A stretch of 64,000 bases of DNA, from NCBI RefSeq assembly GCF_040712315.1, contig NC_134020.1:13177251-13241250 (forward strand), given 5' to 3'. The first letter of the stretch is position 1, and each line of letters begins with the position of its first letter. Shown here in pieces: positions 1 to 9,678 of the stretch. Source of the stretch: Castanea sativa. Its lineage: Eukaryota > Streptophyta > Magnoliopsida > Fagales > Fagaceae. Made by a program: the position numbers and the translations under genes. Under the pieces are notes generated by a model. It had not been told where the DNA came from. It saw only the letters and a list, made by a program, of their open reading frames with translations, and did no database searches.

Positions 1-239
1 AAGATTGCAACAATACTCCTCAATTTTGAAAAACCCCAAAATTTTTCAAGAACCCCAAAAACCAGGTTTCAAAACATGAAATGCATGTAAATGAAGAAGA
101 TTAGACGCTTACCAAGTGAAGAAAAACTTGAACAAGCTCAAGGAAACCTTGGGTAGAGGTTTGGAGTGAGAGAGAGAGGTTGGGAGGTGAAGAGACAGAG
201 CTTTCGAGAGAAATGAGAAACCGGATCGCACAGAACCTT

Positions 240-540
240 TAAATAGAGGTTCAATAAATCTCGATAGATACAGGTGTCGAGAGGTGTCGAGACATCTGTT
301 GAGGAAGGTGTCGAGCAAAACATCATCGATAGATAGAGCTATCGAGAAGGTGTCGAGGAACAAAGCAAAGACAAGAGAACAGAAGCTCGATCGATCCACC
401 AGGTGTCGAGAAGCTATCTAGAGGACACTATTGAGAGGAAAAAAGTTTTCTTGATCAATCCACCAGGTGTCGAGAAGCTATCGAGAGGATAAAAGTTTTC
501 TTGATCGATCCACCAGGTGTCGAGAAGCTGTCGAGATTGC
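240..540. repeat. TGTCGAG/CGATAG short-repeat cassette in the copia 3' region
   Basis: The motif tgtcgag and its relatives (ctatcgag, cgatag, gatcgatc) recur many times. A larger imperfect unit that starts with ccaccaggtgtcgagaag begins at 396, 460 and 510, so the spacings are 64 and 50 bp. The same motif occurs in the LTR copies at 5760-5880 and 6515-6600, which ties this stretch to the same element family. An open frame across it is a by-product of the repeat. Confidence 0.7.
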
Positions 541-1080
541 CATCACGCATGAATGCAATCACGCATGCAACTCAACCAATGATCCAATCAACATATTAGA
601 CTCTCAAAATCATCTCTTAACAACAATTTTAAGCACATGGATCCCAAAACACACACACACACGCTAAACAAGTCTAACCGATTTTAAATTTCAAAAACAA
701 GTTAAGATTGTTTAGTGAGTATACATCAACACATGTAAACCTTGTGATGGCCAAATCACATTGCACCTACATATGTATCAAAAGTAGCAAAGAATATTTC
801 GTGTTGTGTGTGAAACATCGCAAGAATGCATAAATGTCTCTAAGTTATGACGATTTGAGATATGAGAAACTCCTACAATCATAACTGTTTGATGGGGACT
901 ATCACCTTTGAGGTATGTCCTATAACTCCCACATCTCTTAGAAAACACACTTGCAATCATATTTAAAGTATTTTGTTCTTTTAGCTTTTATTTTCTTTGC
1001 ATATTTTCTTTTATTAAGCAAACCATGCATGGGTATACAAAGGAGAGAAAAAAAATAGCCAATTATGTTAAGCTTTTGAC

Positions 1081-1158
1081 ATTGCACTTTTGCTATGCCG
1101 AAGCATACAAATGTCATTGATATTGTACTTTTGCTATGCCGAAGCATACAAATGTCAT
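1081..1158. repeat. 41-bp tandem duplication
   Basis: Two nearly identical copies start at 1081 and 1122. Each contains cttttgctatgccgaagcat and then acaaatgtcat. They lie in the 3' non-coding part of the copia element. Confidence 0.8.
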
Positions 1159-1580
1159 ATTATGATTGACGGGTAACAGTGGTGAGACGGTTATTTATGC
1201 CTTTCTCTTAGGATTTTCTAGTCCTACCCGTCAAAAAGAGTGATACGAGTGTTAAGTACAAGAGATTTCTTAACCTTACTCATCACAAACAAAGGGCCAT
1301 AAAGTTCACTTGCTTAGTTGTGCATAAGAATGCTCATCTAAGTTACAAGAGATACAAAGTTTAGAAAACATTGTTTCAAAGGGCATTTTAAGGTTCACAA
1401 GAACCGATGTACACAAACACACATTGTTTTTGTATTTTTCAATTTTTCATTTTATTTTTATTTTTATCTGAAAAAAATAAAACAAAAACTGAAAGTAAGG
1501 AAACAAAGACATGTTAAACAAAGCAAAACAATGCATAAAACTAGATGCAAATGCATAAGGAGGAAGGAGAGAGATGGAGA

Positions 1581-2042
1581 TTAATCCATGGAGATGACAT
1601 CGTTGTTTTGACGAAGGAATTCAAAACGTTTACTCTCTAGAGGTTTGGTGAGCAAATCAGCCTTCTGGTCATCAATGTGAATAAACTCAAGGGTGAGAGT
1701 ACCATCTTCGACAAGCTCCCTAATGAAGTGATGTTGAATCTCTATGTGTTTGGTTCGAGAATGTTGAACTGGATTCTTAGAGATGTTGATAGCACTGGTA
1801 TTGTCATAGTAGATGGTAAGATGCTCTTGACAAATACCATAATCATGGAGGAGTTTTTGCATCCATAGGAGTTGGGTGCAACAGCTACCAGCAGCAATGT
1901 ACTTAGCTTCAGCAGTGGATAAAGAGATGGAGTTTTGCTTTTTGCTCATCTAGGAGACAAGATTATTACCCACATAGAAACAACCCCCCGATGTACTTTT
2001 TCTATCATCAGCATTCCCAACCTAATCAGCGTCAGAATATCC
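1581..2042 (-). pseudogene. Copia RNase H domain (broken)
   Basis: This is the C-terminal RNase H part of a copia polyprotein, which in a working element removes the RNA strand from the RNA/DNA hybrid. The minus-strand frame from 1949 contains SLSTAEAKYIAAGSC, YYDNTSAINISKNPV and RTKHIEIQHHFIREL, the usual copia RNase H blocks, and ends at a stop at 1581. The domain really starts further upstream at the block GYSDAD near 2040. Two in-frame TAG stops, one just before the methionine at 1949 and one near 2020, interrupt that upstream part. Both occupy sites where relatives carry tryptophan. Confidence 0.88.
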
Positions 2043-3070
2043 AACTAAGACATCATTTGTGTCCTTTATGATTCTTTTCAAAGCAATCATATGTGACTCT
2101 TTGGGATTAGCCTGATGTCTAGCATACACTCCCACATTGTTACTAATGTCAGGTCTACTAGCAGTAAGGTAAAGAAGACTACCTATCATGCTTCTATAAA
2201 GTGATGAGTCTACACTTTTACCTAACAAGTCAACAATGAGTTTAACATTTGGGCTCATAGGGGTTCTAATAGAACTAGTAGATTCTAAACCAAACTTTTT
2301 CACAAGATTCTTAGCATATTTAGATTGAGAGATAAATATACCTGAATCTTGTTGACGAATCTGCAATCCAAAGAAGTGAGATAGCTCTCCAATCATGCTC
2401 ATCTCGAACTCGGCCTGTATGAGTTTTAAGAAGCCATGAGCAAGTTCATCCTTAGTTGATCCAAAGATGATGTCATCAACATAGACTTGAGCAACCATCA
2501 GCTCGCCATCTTCCCTCTTGATGAAGAGAGTCTGATCAGCCTTTCCTCTTGTGAACCCATGTGACACCAAGTATTGAGTTAGCCGATCATACCAAGCTCT
2601 AGGTGCTTGCTTTAATCCATAAAGTGCCTTCTTGAGGGACACATATGATCCGGAAAGTGTGGATCAATGAATCCTTTTGGTTGAGCCACATAGACATCTT
2701 CTTTAAGTAGTCCATTTAAGAAAGCAGTCTTTACATCCATCTAGTAAAGCTTGAACTTTAAGTGACAAGCTAAGGCGAGGAGAATTCTGATGGACTCTAT
2801 GCGAGCAACTGGGGCAAATGTTTCATCATTGTCTATTCCCTCCATTTGTAAGTATCCTTGAGCTACCAGTCGAGCCTTGTTGCGGATCACGTTACCCTCC
2901 CCATCAGTCTTATTGCGGAATATCCACTTTGTGCCAATTACATGCTTTCCCTCCGGTTTAGGAACTAAAGTCCAGACATCATTTCTCTGAAACTGAAGTA
3001 GTTCATCATGCATTGCTTCAACCCAACTTTCATCCTGAAGAGCTTCCTCAACTTTAGTGGGTTCAACCTA
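2043..3070 (-). pseudogene. Copia reverse transcriptase domain (broken)
   Basis: This is the reverse transcriptase part of the same polyprotein. The 5' half (3013-2741) has the blocks NDVWTLVPKPEGKHVIGTKW, NKARLVAQGY and ETFAPVARIESIR. A TAG stop at 2741-2743 follows, then the block [10 protein letters not shown] in the same frame. A frameshift near 2640 leads into 2642-2022 with [18 protein letters not shown], the catalytic box VYVDDIIFGST and RSMIGSLLYLTASRPDI. A further stop lies near 3068. The YVDD catalytic residues are present, but the frame is broken at least three times, so no active enzyme is expected. Confidence 0.92.
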
Positions 3071-3199
3071 TGACAAATAACAAGAATAAGACACAAAGTT
3101 AGCAACGCATTTATCAACTGTACATTTCCTTAATGTGAGTTCATTCATGTTTCCCACAATGACTTCTGGAGGATGATTTAATTTAATCCTGGAGGAAGG

Positions 3200-4237
3200 T
3201 CATTTTTCTTCATGAGATTTATAATCTGGTGAAGTAGGCATATCTACTAACTCTTCCACAACACTTGGAGTACCGGGAGTACTTGGAGATGTGGGCTCTT
3301 GTTCAAAGATTTCTTGAACTTCCCTAGGTTCAGGAGGAAGAATTTCTTTAGGAAGTTCCTCATTAACTTTCTCAGAACAAGAATCTGAAGACTCATCAAT
3401 AACAACATTCACCATTTCCATAACCTTCATAGTTCTTTTGTTATATACTCGATAAGCCTTGCTTGTAGAGGAGTATCCCAGAAATATCCCTTCATCACTT
3501 CTGGAGTCAAACTTTCCCACATTCTCTCTATCCTTTAGGATAAAATAAGTACTTCCAAAGTTTCTGAAATATTTCACATTCGGCTTTCTACCTTTCCATA
3601 GCTCATATGGTGTCTTTTTAGTACTGGGTCTAAAATACACTCTAATAACCGTATGACATGCAGTGTTAACGGCTTCTCCCCACAAGTTTCTAGCCACATC
3701 CTTACTATGCAACATGGCTCTTGCCATCTCCTGAATAACCCTGTTCTTTCTTTCAACTACACCATTCTGCTGAGGAGTAATAGAAGCAAAGAATTCTTGA
3801 GATATACCTGATCTTGTACAAAAGGACTCCATATACGAGTTCTCGAATTCTTTACCATGGTCACTTCGAATTCGGTCAATTTTCAGGCTCTTTTCATTCT
3901 GCAGTCTTGTGCACAAAGCTTCAATATGTTCAGGAGCATCGGACTTGGATCGTAGAAGAATAACCCAAGTGTACCTAGTGAAGTCATCTACCACAACCAT
4001 GATGTATCTCTTACCTCCAAGAGACTCGGTTCTAGTTGGACCTATAAGATCCAAATGTAGTAGCTCCAATGGTCTAGATGTAGCTGATGTCTGAGTGCCC
4101 AGATGCTTAGCTTTCGTCTGTTTCCCAAGCTGACATGGTCCACACACCACATTGTTCATTCTACTAAGCTTTGGTATCCCTAAAACTGATTCATGCTTAG
4201 AGACAATAGAAAGATGTTTGTAACTAGCATGTCCCAT
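3200..4237 (-). pseudogene. Copia integrase domain
   Basis: A 345-residue open stretch of the copia integrase. The zinc-binding half is visible around residues 1-40 (MGHASYKHL, then CGPCQLGKQ). The core follows with LHLDLIGPTRTESLGG (first Asp), IRSDHGKEFEN (second Asp) and ITPQQNGVVERKNR (Glu), the D,D-35-E arrangement. The C-terminal part has KFDSRSDEGIFLGYSSTSKA. An in-frame TGA at 4238-4240 separates it from the preceding protease frame, and an arginine codon at this site in relatives would need one C to T change. The core looks complete although the polyprotein as a whole is broken. Confidence 0.92.
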
Positions 4238-4897
4238 TCATTGATGCCATAGATCTTCATTTGGCAACCAAATGCTATTGCACACAATATCAGCATCAGG
4301 AACCAATCCGTAGCAGTTGTCTAGAGTGCGAACACCACTTATGAGTTTCTTTCCGGACTCATCCATGACATGACACTTTCCCTTGGAGAATAGCACCATG
4401 AAGTCTTGATCACATATCTGACTTATACTTAGCGGGTTCACCCTCAGGCCTTCCACATATAGAACATTTACAATGTCCGGTAGTCCAGGTAGAGAGATAA
4501 TTCCTTTTCCTTTTATCTGTGATTTTCTCCCATCACTAAAAGTGACATTGCCACCTTTCTTAGACTCTAAGACCTTGAAGAGGGATCGGTCTCCAGTCAT
4601 GTGTCTTGAGCAACCGCTGTCAAGGTACCACAAGCACATGTCCATAACTTTAAATGCAAACTTCATCATAAAACACACTTCGTGCTTAGATGACAGATCA
4701 GTGGGAATGGTATTTTCTCTCATCTGCCTTTTTCGAGCTAGGCATTTAATTTTCACTATTCTCAGACAAACTCCTTTACACATTTTCATTCTGAGACAGT
4801 CTAGTTTCTTCTTGTTCAAACTGAGATCTTTTCCAATAGTCATCATAAGAGAATTCAAATAACTTTTAGACTTGTATTTTCTAAGACACTCAAACAA
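4238..4897 (-). pseudogene. Copia protease and pre-integrase region, with gag mostly deleted
   Basis: The frame carries WYLDSGCSRHMTG, the D-S-G active site of a copia aspartic protease, followed by FSDGRKSQIKGKGIISLPG and the block VEGLRVNPLSISQICD that leads into the pre-integrase region. Its first 70 or so residues are rich in Lys, Cys and Met and do not resemble a complete gag or a clear CCHC zinc knuckle. Only about 120 bp separate this frame from the primer site. A full gag would need over 1 kb, so a deletion has removed nearly all of it. Confidence 0.85.
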
Positions 4898-5019
4898 ACA
4901 AATAGAGATTAGAAAAACAAGATGTATTTGAAAACAAAGATCTCTTCAAGTCGGTTACAGCCATAACAACAAGGGTCAATGGATCACACACAAAGATTAA
5001 CCCTAATTAGAGTGTGTCT

Positions 5020-5031
5020 GCTCTGATACCA
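5020..5031 (-). other. Primer binding site (initiator Met tRNA)
   Basis: The minus strand reads TGGTATCAGAGC, the usual plant copia primer site complementary to the 3' end of initiator-methionine tRNA. It lies 2 bp inside the LTR end at 5034. Confidence 0.92.
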
Positions 5032-5033
5032 CT

Positions 5034-6068
5034 TGATAGGCCAAAAATGTATTGACCCCTTGTGATGAATTAAGTTGATTAATTAGCCAAGTTCTTAATT
5101 AATCAAATTAACATGCAAAACGCGTGGTAGCACAAACAAATCACCAATTAAACTAAGTATGCAGCAAAAATTAAATGACACTATGATTTGTTTATGAATA
5201 GGGAAAACCTACATGGCAAAAACCCCACTAGGTGAATTTAAGATCACCACTCCCGAAATTCCACTATTATCATAACAAGCGGTTACAAGTAAAGGAATCC
5301 CAAGTACCTTACCAACCTACAGTTGAACCCTTACCCCAATACCCAAGTGAACTTGTTCTGTAGTGACAATTTCTCCTTTCAATGCACGACTCCCAAGTAC
5401 GTGACTAGCCAATTGCGCGGATCCCAGTACGCGACTTTAATCACCAACTAGAGAAGATTGTTGGTTGCAAAGTTCTTCAATTCATCCACACGATGAAGAT
5501 CAAGAAGATGCTTGGTTACAAAACCCTACGGTGCATATTACACAGAAACTTCTTCACAAGAGGGATGAACTAGGGCAAGAACTTTTTCTCTGGTCACAAC
5601 TTGCTTGAATAAGGATTCTTAATTCTTGTGCAACTTGTGTATACTTTTACGGACCTTAAAATAATCCTTTTATATGTCTATGGTTAGAAGAAAAGAAGGC
5701 CCAAAGACACATCCACGGATTGGAATCAAAACAGAACTCAAAATCTGTTTTTCGTAAACCTCAACGGATAGAGGTATCAAGATGCTGTCGAGCAGCTGTC
5801 GAGCCACGGGGCTGGAACAGCTCTTTAAACCTCGACACATGCTAGCTGTCGAGATAGCTGTCGAGTTTTAATGAACTTGCACTTTTCAGCTTGTTTCTTG
5901 GACAGACTTGATGACTTCAACACTTGATCTTGAAACACAGTTTCTTGAAGCATTAAACACATCCTAAATCTACCCAATTACAAGTAAAGTGCGTTTTGTC
6001 AAAGGATTAGCCAATTACATAAATGAATGACATATGTTCTTAACAAGTGAAACACATATGTCCTGACA
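5034..6068 (-). repeat. 5' LTR of the SIRE-like copia element
   Basis: On the plus strand this segment starts tgataggcc next to the primer site and ends cacatatgtcctgaca, so the LTR has TG...CA ends in either reading. Length is about 1,035 bp. A second, partial copy of its outer part follows at 6465-6807 and aligns with roughly 5700-6068, including the tgtcgag block. The outer end at 6068 is inferred from that copy, whose end reads cctaaca. Confidence 0.7.
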
Positions 6069-6464
6069 AATAGAAGTCGTGATATTTATTATTCATTTGA
6101 CAGTCGTTAGGAGAATAATAAATCTCACAGCGGTCCAGTTCAATATGTTTTAACTCTTAAAACATATCAACACACGAACTAGAAATCTCCATTTCCATGA
6201 TTAAGACAAATCATCTTAGTTGATATGTTATAGTCTTCGCAAATGAAATGCCCAATTTCATCACCAACTACGAACTAAACTTCTGAGTTTACAAAGAACT
6301 TGTGATTTATATCTTCTGTGACTTTTCACATAAATCACATACTATACATCTCATAGACTAAACTAATGTCCCATTAGTTCATTTATAGATAGTTTTATAT
6401 AATTAAACAATTTAATTATTAATGACATGCCAGTAAATTGGATTTTAGGGCATAAACCCTAACA
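6069..6464 (-). repeat. Copia LTR fragment of a different family, wedged between SIRE LTR copies
   Basis: From aatagaagtcgtgat to about 6380 this matches the corresponding part of the LTRs at 9679-11120, 24741-26138, 27871-29289 and 36464-37773. Shared blocks include gtcgttaggagaataataaa and the stretch around gttgatatgttatagtcttc. The last 80 bp diverge and end ggcataaaccctaaca, an LTR-type terminus. It is a truncated LTR of a related family, about 396 bp. Confidence 0.75.
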
Positions 6465-6807
6465 AAAAATTAGATGAAAATCAGAATTGAAAATCTATTT
6501 TTCATAACCTCGACAAATACCCTATCTATCGAGATGCTGTCGAGCCTCAGGCTAAAACAGCTTTTTAAACCTCGATAGATACTAGCTGTCGGGCTAGCTG
6601 TCAAGTTTTAATAAACAACACTTCTTCACTTGGATTCTTGGACAGACTTGCATGGGTTTAACACTTGAACTTGAAACCTTGTTTCTTAAAGCATTAAACA
6701 CATCCTAGATCTATCCAATTACAAGTAAAGTGCATTTTGTCAAAGGATTAGCTAATTACATAAAATGTTGACATATGTTCCTAACATGAATCACATATGT
6801 CCTAACA
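6465..6807 (-). repeat. Second partial SIRE-like LTR
   Basis: This aligns with 5700-6068. It shares gagatgctgtcgagc, the segment around cttggacagacttg, acaagtaaagtgc and the terminus cacatatgtcctaaca. It lacks the inner two thirds of the LTR. Confidence 0.75.
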
Positions 6808-7484
6808 TGTACTAATAGGCTAATCCCCTTGTCTCCCTCTAAACGCCTACCCTCTATTTGAGGATTAAGGATTTCTTAAGCATAAACCATTCAGGCCCAT
6901 TCTATCAAAATGGGTAATCTCCACGGCAGGCTTCTCTTGTGAGGTTATCCACATTGAGGAAGTGGTTCCCTCTTTGCTCTTACCTCCGTAAGGTAACCAA
7001 GCGCGGCAGACTAACTGTTTCTGCTTTGTTTTTCTTATTGATTAAATACTGTTGTTATCTCATCTTCATTATTGTCATTCTATTGTCATTATATTATACT
7101 TGCCTGCTATAACTCTCTGGCAACAATCTCATTTGCCATAAGCACGTGACCAAGGCATTAACAAAAGGGCCCTAGTTTGCACACAAGTCGGTTTGAGGTG
7201 AGTTGCAATCAAGTCGGTTCTAACTCTCCTACCTAAAAATTTTGGGCCTTAGTGTGGCAGGAGGAAGCCTAGCCCACCATCTCAAAAAGGCCCACATAAT
7301 AGTTATCTATCATCTTCCATTACTAGACCTATATTTGATATTTTTATTATTATATAAAATCCTTAGTTATACACAATATACATTCATTATATAACCCAGT
7401 GTAAAAGATTACTTTATTTTTAATATTTAATTTTAATTAAATTAATAAAAAATTTCATCAGTCTACACATTATTCTTGATTAAG
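6808..7484. other. No gene recognised
   Basis: AT-rich non-coding sequence without a frame of note. The GGCCC/GGGCC-containing part around 7140-7310 looks like retrotransposon LTR or intergenic repeat sequence, but I could not match it to anything else in the window. Confidence 0.5.
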
Positions 7485-7507
7485 CCGTGCATCGTATGGG
7501 CATAATT

Positions 7508-7511
<4 letters not shown>
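7485..7511 (+). mobile_element. Helitron-like 3' terminus (weak)
   Basis: An imperfect hairpin ccgtgcatcgtatgg is followed about 8 bp later by ctag and then a purine-rich flank. Helitrons end with a short hairpin a few bases before CTRR. The same arrangement occurs at 17006-17033 and 19581-19603. The stem is imperfect here. Confidence 0.4.

Positions 7512-7538
<27 letters not shown>
7511..7538. repeat. (GT)14 microsatellite
   Basis: An uninterrupted run of alternating G and T that directly follows the Helitron-like ctag. Confidence 0.95.
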
Positions 7539-7541
<3 letters not shown>

Positions 7542-7830
7542 ACTGAAGCTTTTAAAGCTCTCACAATTTTCCACGTCATACAATATTTAAATAAAATTAT
7601 TTTTGTTTAGTCCAAACTTAACAAGGAGTGAAACTCTATCTCTCTAACAAGTCCAACTTAAACTAAAACTCATCATTTTTTTAGACAAAATTATTTTTTT
7701 TTAATCCAAACTTAACAAGGAGTAAAACTCTATCTCTCTAAAAAGTTCAACTTAAACTCAAATGTTGATAATTTATCTCTAAATTTTCGAGGTTAATCAT
7801 GAACACTATAAAAGCAATGCAAACCCCTTT
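7539..7830. repeat. Repeat family H, copy 1
   Basis: This matches 17036-17360. Both start with a block like gaagcttttaaagctctcac and hold two internal units of about 95-100 bp, each with aaactctatctctctaa. They are probably related non-autonomous elements, perhaps Helitron-derived, because both copies follow a ctag terminus. Confidence 0.7.
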
Positions 7831-8195
7831 TCTTTTTTCCCTTTTTTTTTAAATTAAAATTTTTGGGTATTACGAATAATTTGGTCGATTCACTTTTTTT
7901 TTATACTTCAAAAAAAAGAAGTAATCCTTTTGTAAAAAAAAAAAAAAAATTATTAATTCCTTTTCCCAACAAAAAAAAGGAAATCCATACTTTAGTCCTT
8001 AAATTTGACAAAACCAAGCCGACCTTGGCCTAAAATAAATAAACATGCAAATTAGAATTAGAGGGAATTAGGGGAGAAAGAAATGGAACTTTGGTCATAG
8101 TGTTTGTTGTTTTGGATTTTGATTTTAGGGGATGGGGTGTGACTTGTGAGATTGTTTTGGAAGATCAAGATGGTACAACTGGGAATAGAAATTAT
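7831..8195. other. No gene recognised
   Basis: AT-rich sequence with several A and T homopolymer runs (for example a long A run near 7936-7949). No coding signal was seen. Confidence 0.5.
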
Positions 8196-8234
8196 CATAT
8201 ATATATGTGTGTGTGTGTGTATATATATATATAA
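8196..8234. repeat. AT/GT/AT compound microsatellite
   Basis: An AT run, then a GT run, then an AT run. It lies directly before repeat family M. Confidence 0.9.
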
Positions 8235-8344
8235 TAACTAATAGCCGAAACATTTGACTTTTTGTTGACCATTCCTCATTGCGCCACATGTCTACATAAA
8301 TTTCTGCCACATTTACATTTAAAAACACTGAAAAATTGCACCTT
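8231..8344. repeat. Repeat family M, copy 1
   Basis: This matches 19611-19709. Shared blocks include aataactaatagccgaaa, cctcattgc and acatttaaaaa. The copy is cut by a LINE insertion at 8345-8704. The partner copy begins TCTTATATATA right after a ctag terminus, as the 5' end of a Helitron would. Confidence 0.75.
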
Positions 8345-8704
8345 TTCGTTGGGATTTTTTTTTTGGAAAATGAAACTTTCACTCAATTATAATAATGAAG
8401 CATCATGATACAAGGCTGCCAAGGCAGATGGAGGAGAATCCTCTAACCAAAATAAATCCTCATCTAAATTTCTAACATATTGGGTAAGAACATGTACCAC
8501 TGTATTCCCTCCCTTCCTAATCTAATTAGTCCTAGCCCAATGTAACCCATGTATCAAATGGCGAATATCATCCACCACATAGCCAAGAATGGAATGGTTG
8601 GGTAGAGATGAAGAAATGGCTTGTATTGTATTAACATTATCCCCTTCAATTATCAAACTTGTAAACCCAGCGTCCACGGCAAATTCCAAGGATTCGTTGG
8701 GATT
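8345..8704 (-). mobile_element. 5'-truncated LINE (336 bp) with 12-bp target site duplication
   Basis: The duplication ttcgttgggatt flanks the insert at 8345-8356 and 8693-8704. The insert (8357-8692) starts with a poly(T) tract, which is the poly(A) tail of a minus-strand LINE, and is close to identical to 8731-9062, the 3' end of the larger LINE next to it. It encodes the last part of the LINE RNase H domain. Tail plus long target duplication is the signature of target-primed reverse transcription. Confidence 0.88.
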
Positions 8705-8875
8705 ATTTATTTATTTATTTATATTTTTTTGGAAAATGAAACTTTCACTCAATTATAATAATGAAGCATCATGATACAAGGCTGCCAAGGTAGGTGGAGG
8801 AGAATCTTCTAACCAAAATAAATCCTCATCTAAATTTCTAGCATATTGGGTAAGAACATGTACCACTGTATTCCC

Positions 8876-9678
8876 TCACTTCCTAATCTGATTAGTCCTA
8901 GCCCAATGTAACCCATGTATCAAATGGCGAATATCATCCACCACATAGCCAAGAATGGAATGGTTGGTTAGAGATGAAGAAATGGCTTGTATTGTATTAA
9001 CATTATCCCCTTCAATTATCAAACTTGTAAACCTAGCGTCCACGGCAAACTCCAAGGATCTTTTGCAAGCCAAAGCTCGGCTTCTTCATTGTTTTCTGCC
9101 CTTGGTCCAATAGCAGACATAGCTGCCATAACCTCCCCCTTGTTGTTGCGAATTATAGCTCCTAGACCTGTTCTTTGTAGCCCTAAAAACACTGCAGCAT
9201 AAAAATTAAGTTTGTATACATTAGACGATGGAGATTGCCACAGTTCAGAGCTAAGTTGCTCAGTTCGAGATACTGTCAACTATGCCTGGGCTTGTTGAAA
9301 TTCCTAAATGAAGTCCCCTGCTTGCTTATTAAGGCATTTAGGATCCTTCAATTGACCCCCATGCACCACACAATTTCACATGTTCCATATGATACACGCT
9401 TGCACCCAAAACAGCTCCAACTCCTCAACCGTTAATTTGTCCACTAGAAACTCCATCAGCTGAAGTGTATCACTAAAAACAGAGCACCCTTTCTGCAACT
9501 TTGAAATACTGCCAGCCCATATATCTTGCATTGCAGCACATTCCCACAATGCATGAGTTGTTGTCTTTGACTCTCTGGTACACAATTGACATTTGTCCTC
9601 AGTTATGATCCTCTAGCGTGACAGATTGTAGGATGTTGGTAATATATCATGGCAATCTCTCCACCCAAATATTTTGAC
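8876..9678 (-). pseudogene. LINE zinc finger (zf-RVT) and RNase H domains
   Basis: At 9678-9376 the frame holds C-x2-C (DKCQLC), then H and C (HALWEC), the zf-RVT pattern of plant LINEs. At 9279-9019 and 9073-8876, in two frames, are YKLNFYAAVF, GLGAIIRNNKGEVMAAMS, SLEFAVDARFTSLIIEGDN and NQIRK, the RNase H domain of these LINEs. The catalytic Asp of the usual NxDGA block reads Tyr-Ala-Ala here, and a frameshift falls near 9060. It is a decayed domain. The zinc-finger part was separated from the upstream RT by the solo LTR. Confidence 0.85.

Larger units (their letters stand above)
1..6068 (-). mobile_element. SIRE/Maximus-like Ty1/copia retrotransposon, decayed and cut by the window edge
   Basis: On the minus strand the order is LTR (5034-6068), primer binding site (5020-5031), protease, integrase, reverse transcriptase and RNase H (ending at 1581), then a long 3' non-coding stretch to base 1. 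The order PR-INT-RT-RH defines Ty1/copia. The long 3' non-coding part and the TGTCGAG-rich repeats resemble SIRE/Maximus elements (family knowledge, not aligned here). Almost all of gag is missing: only about 120 bp lie between the primer site and the protease frame at 4897. The 3' LTR is not in the window. Several stops and frameshifts show that it cannot move on its own. Confidence 0.85.

Noticed and set aside
109..399. Minus-strand 96-codon frame rich in Ser and Leu
   Set aside because: It results from the TGTCGAG-type repeat in the copia 3' region.
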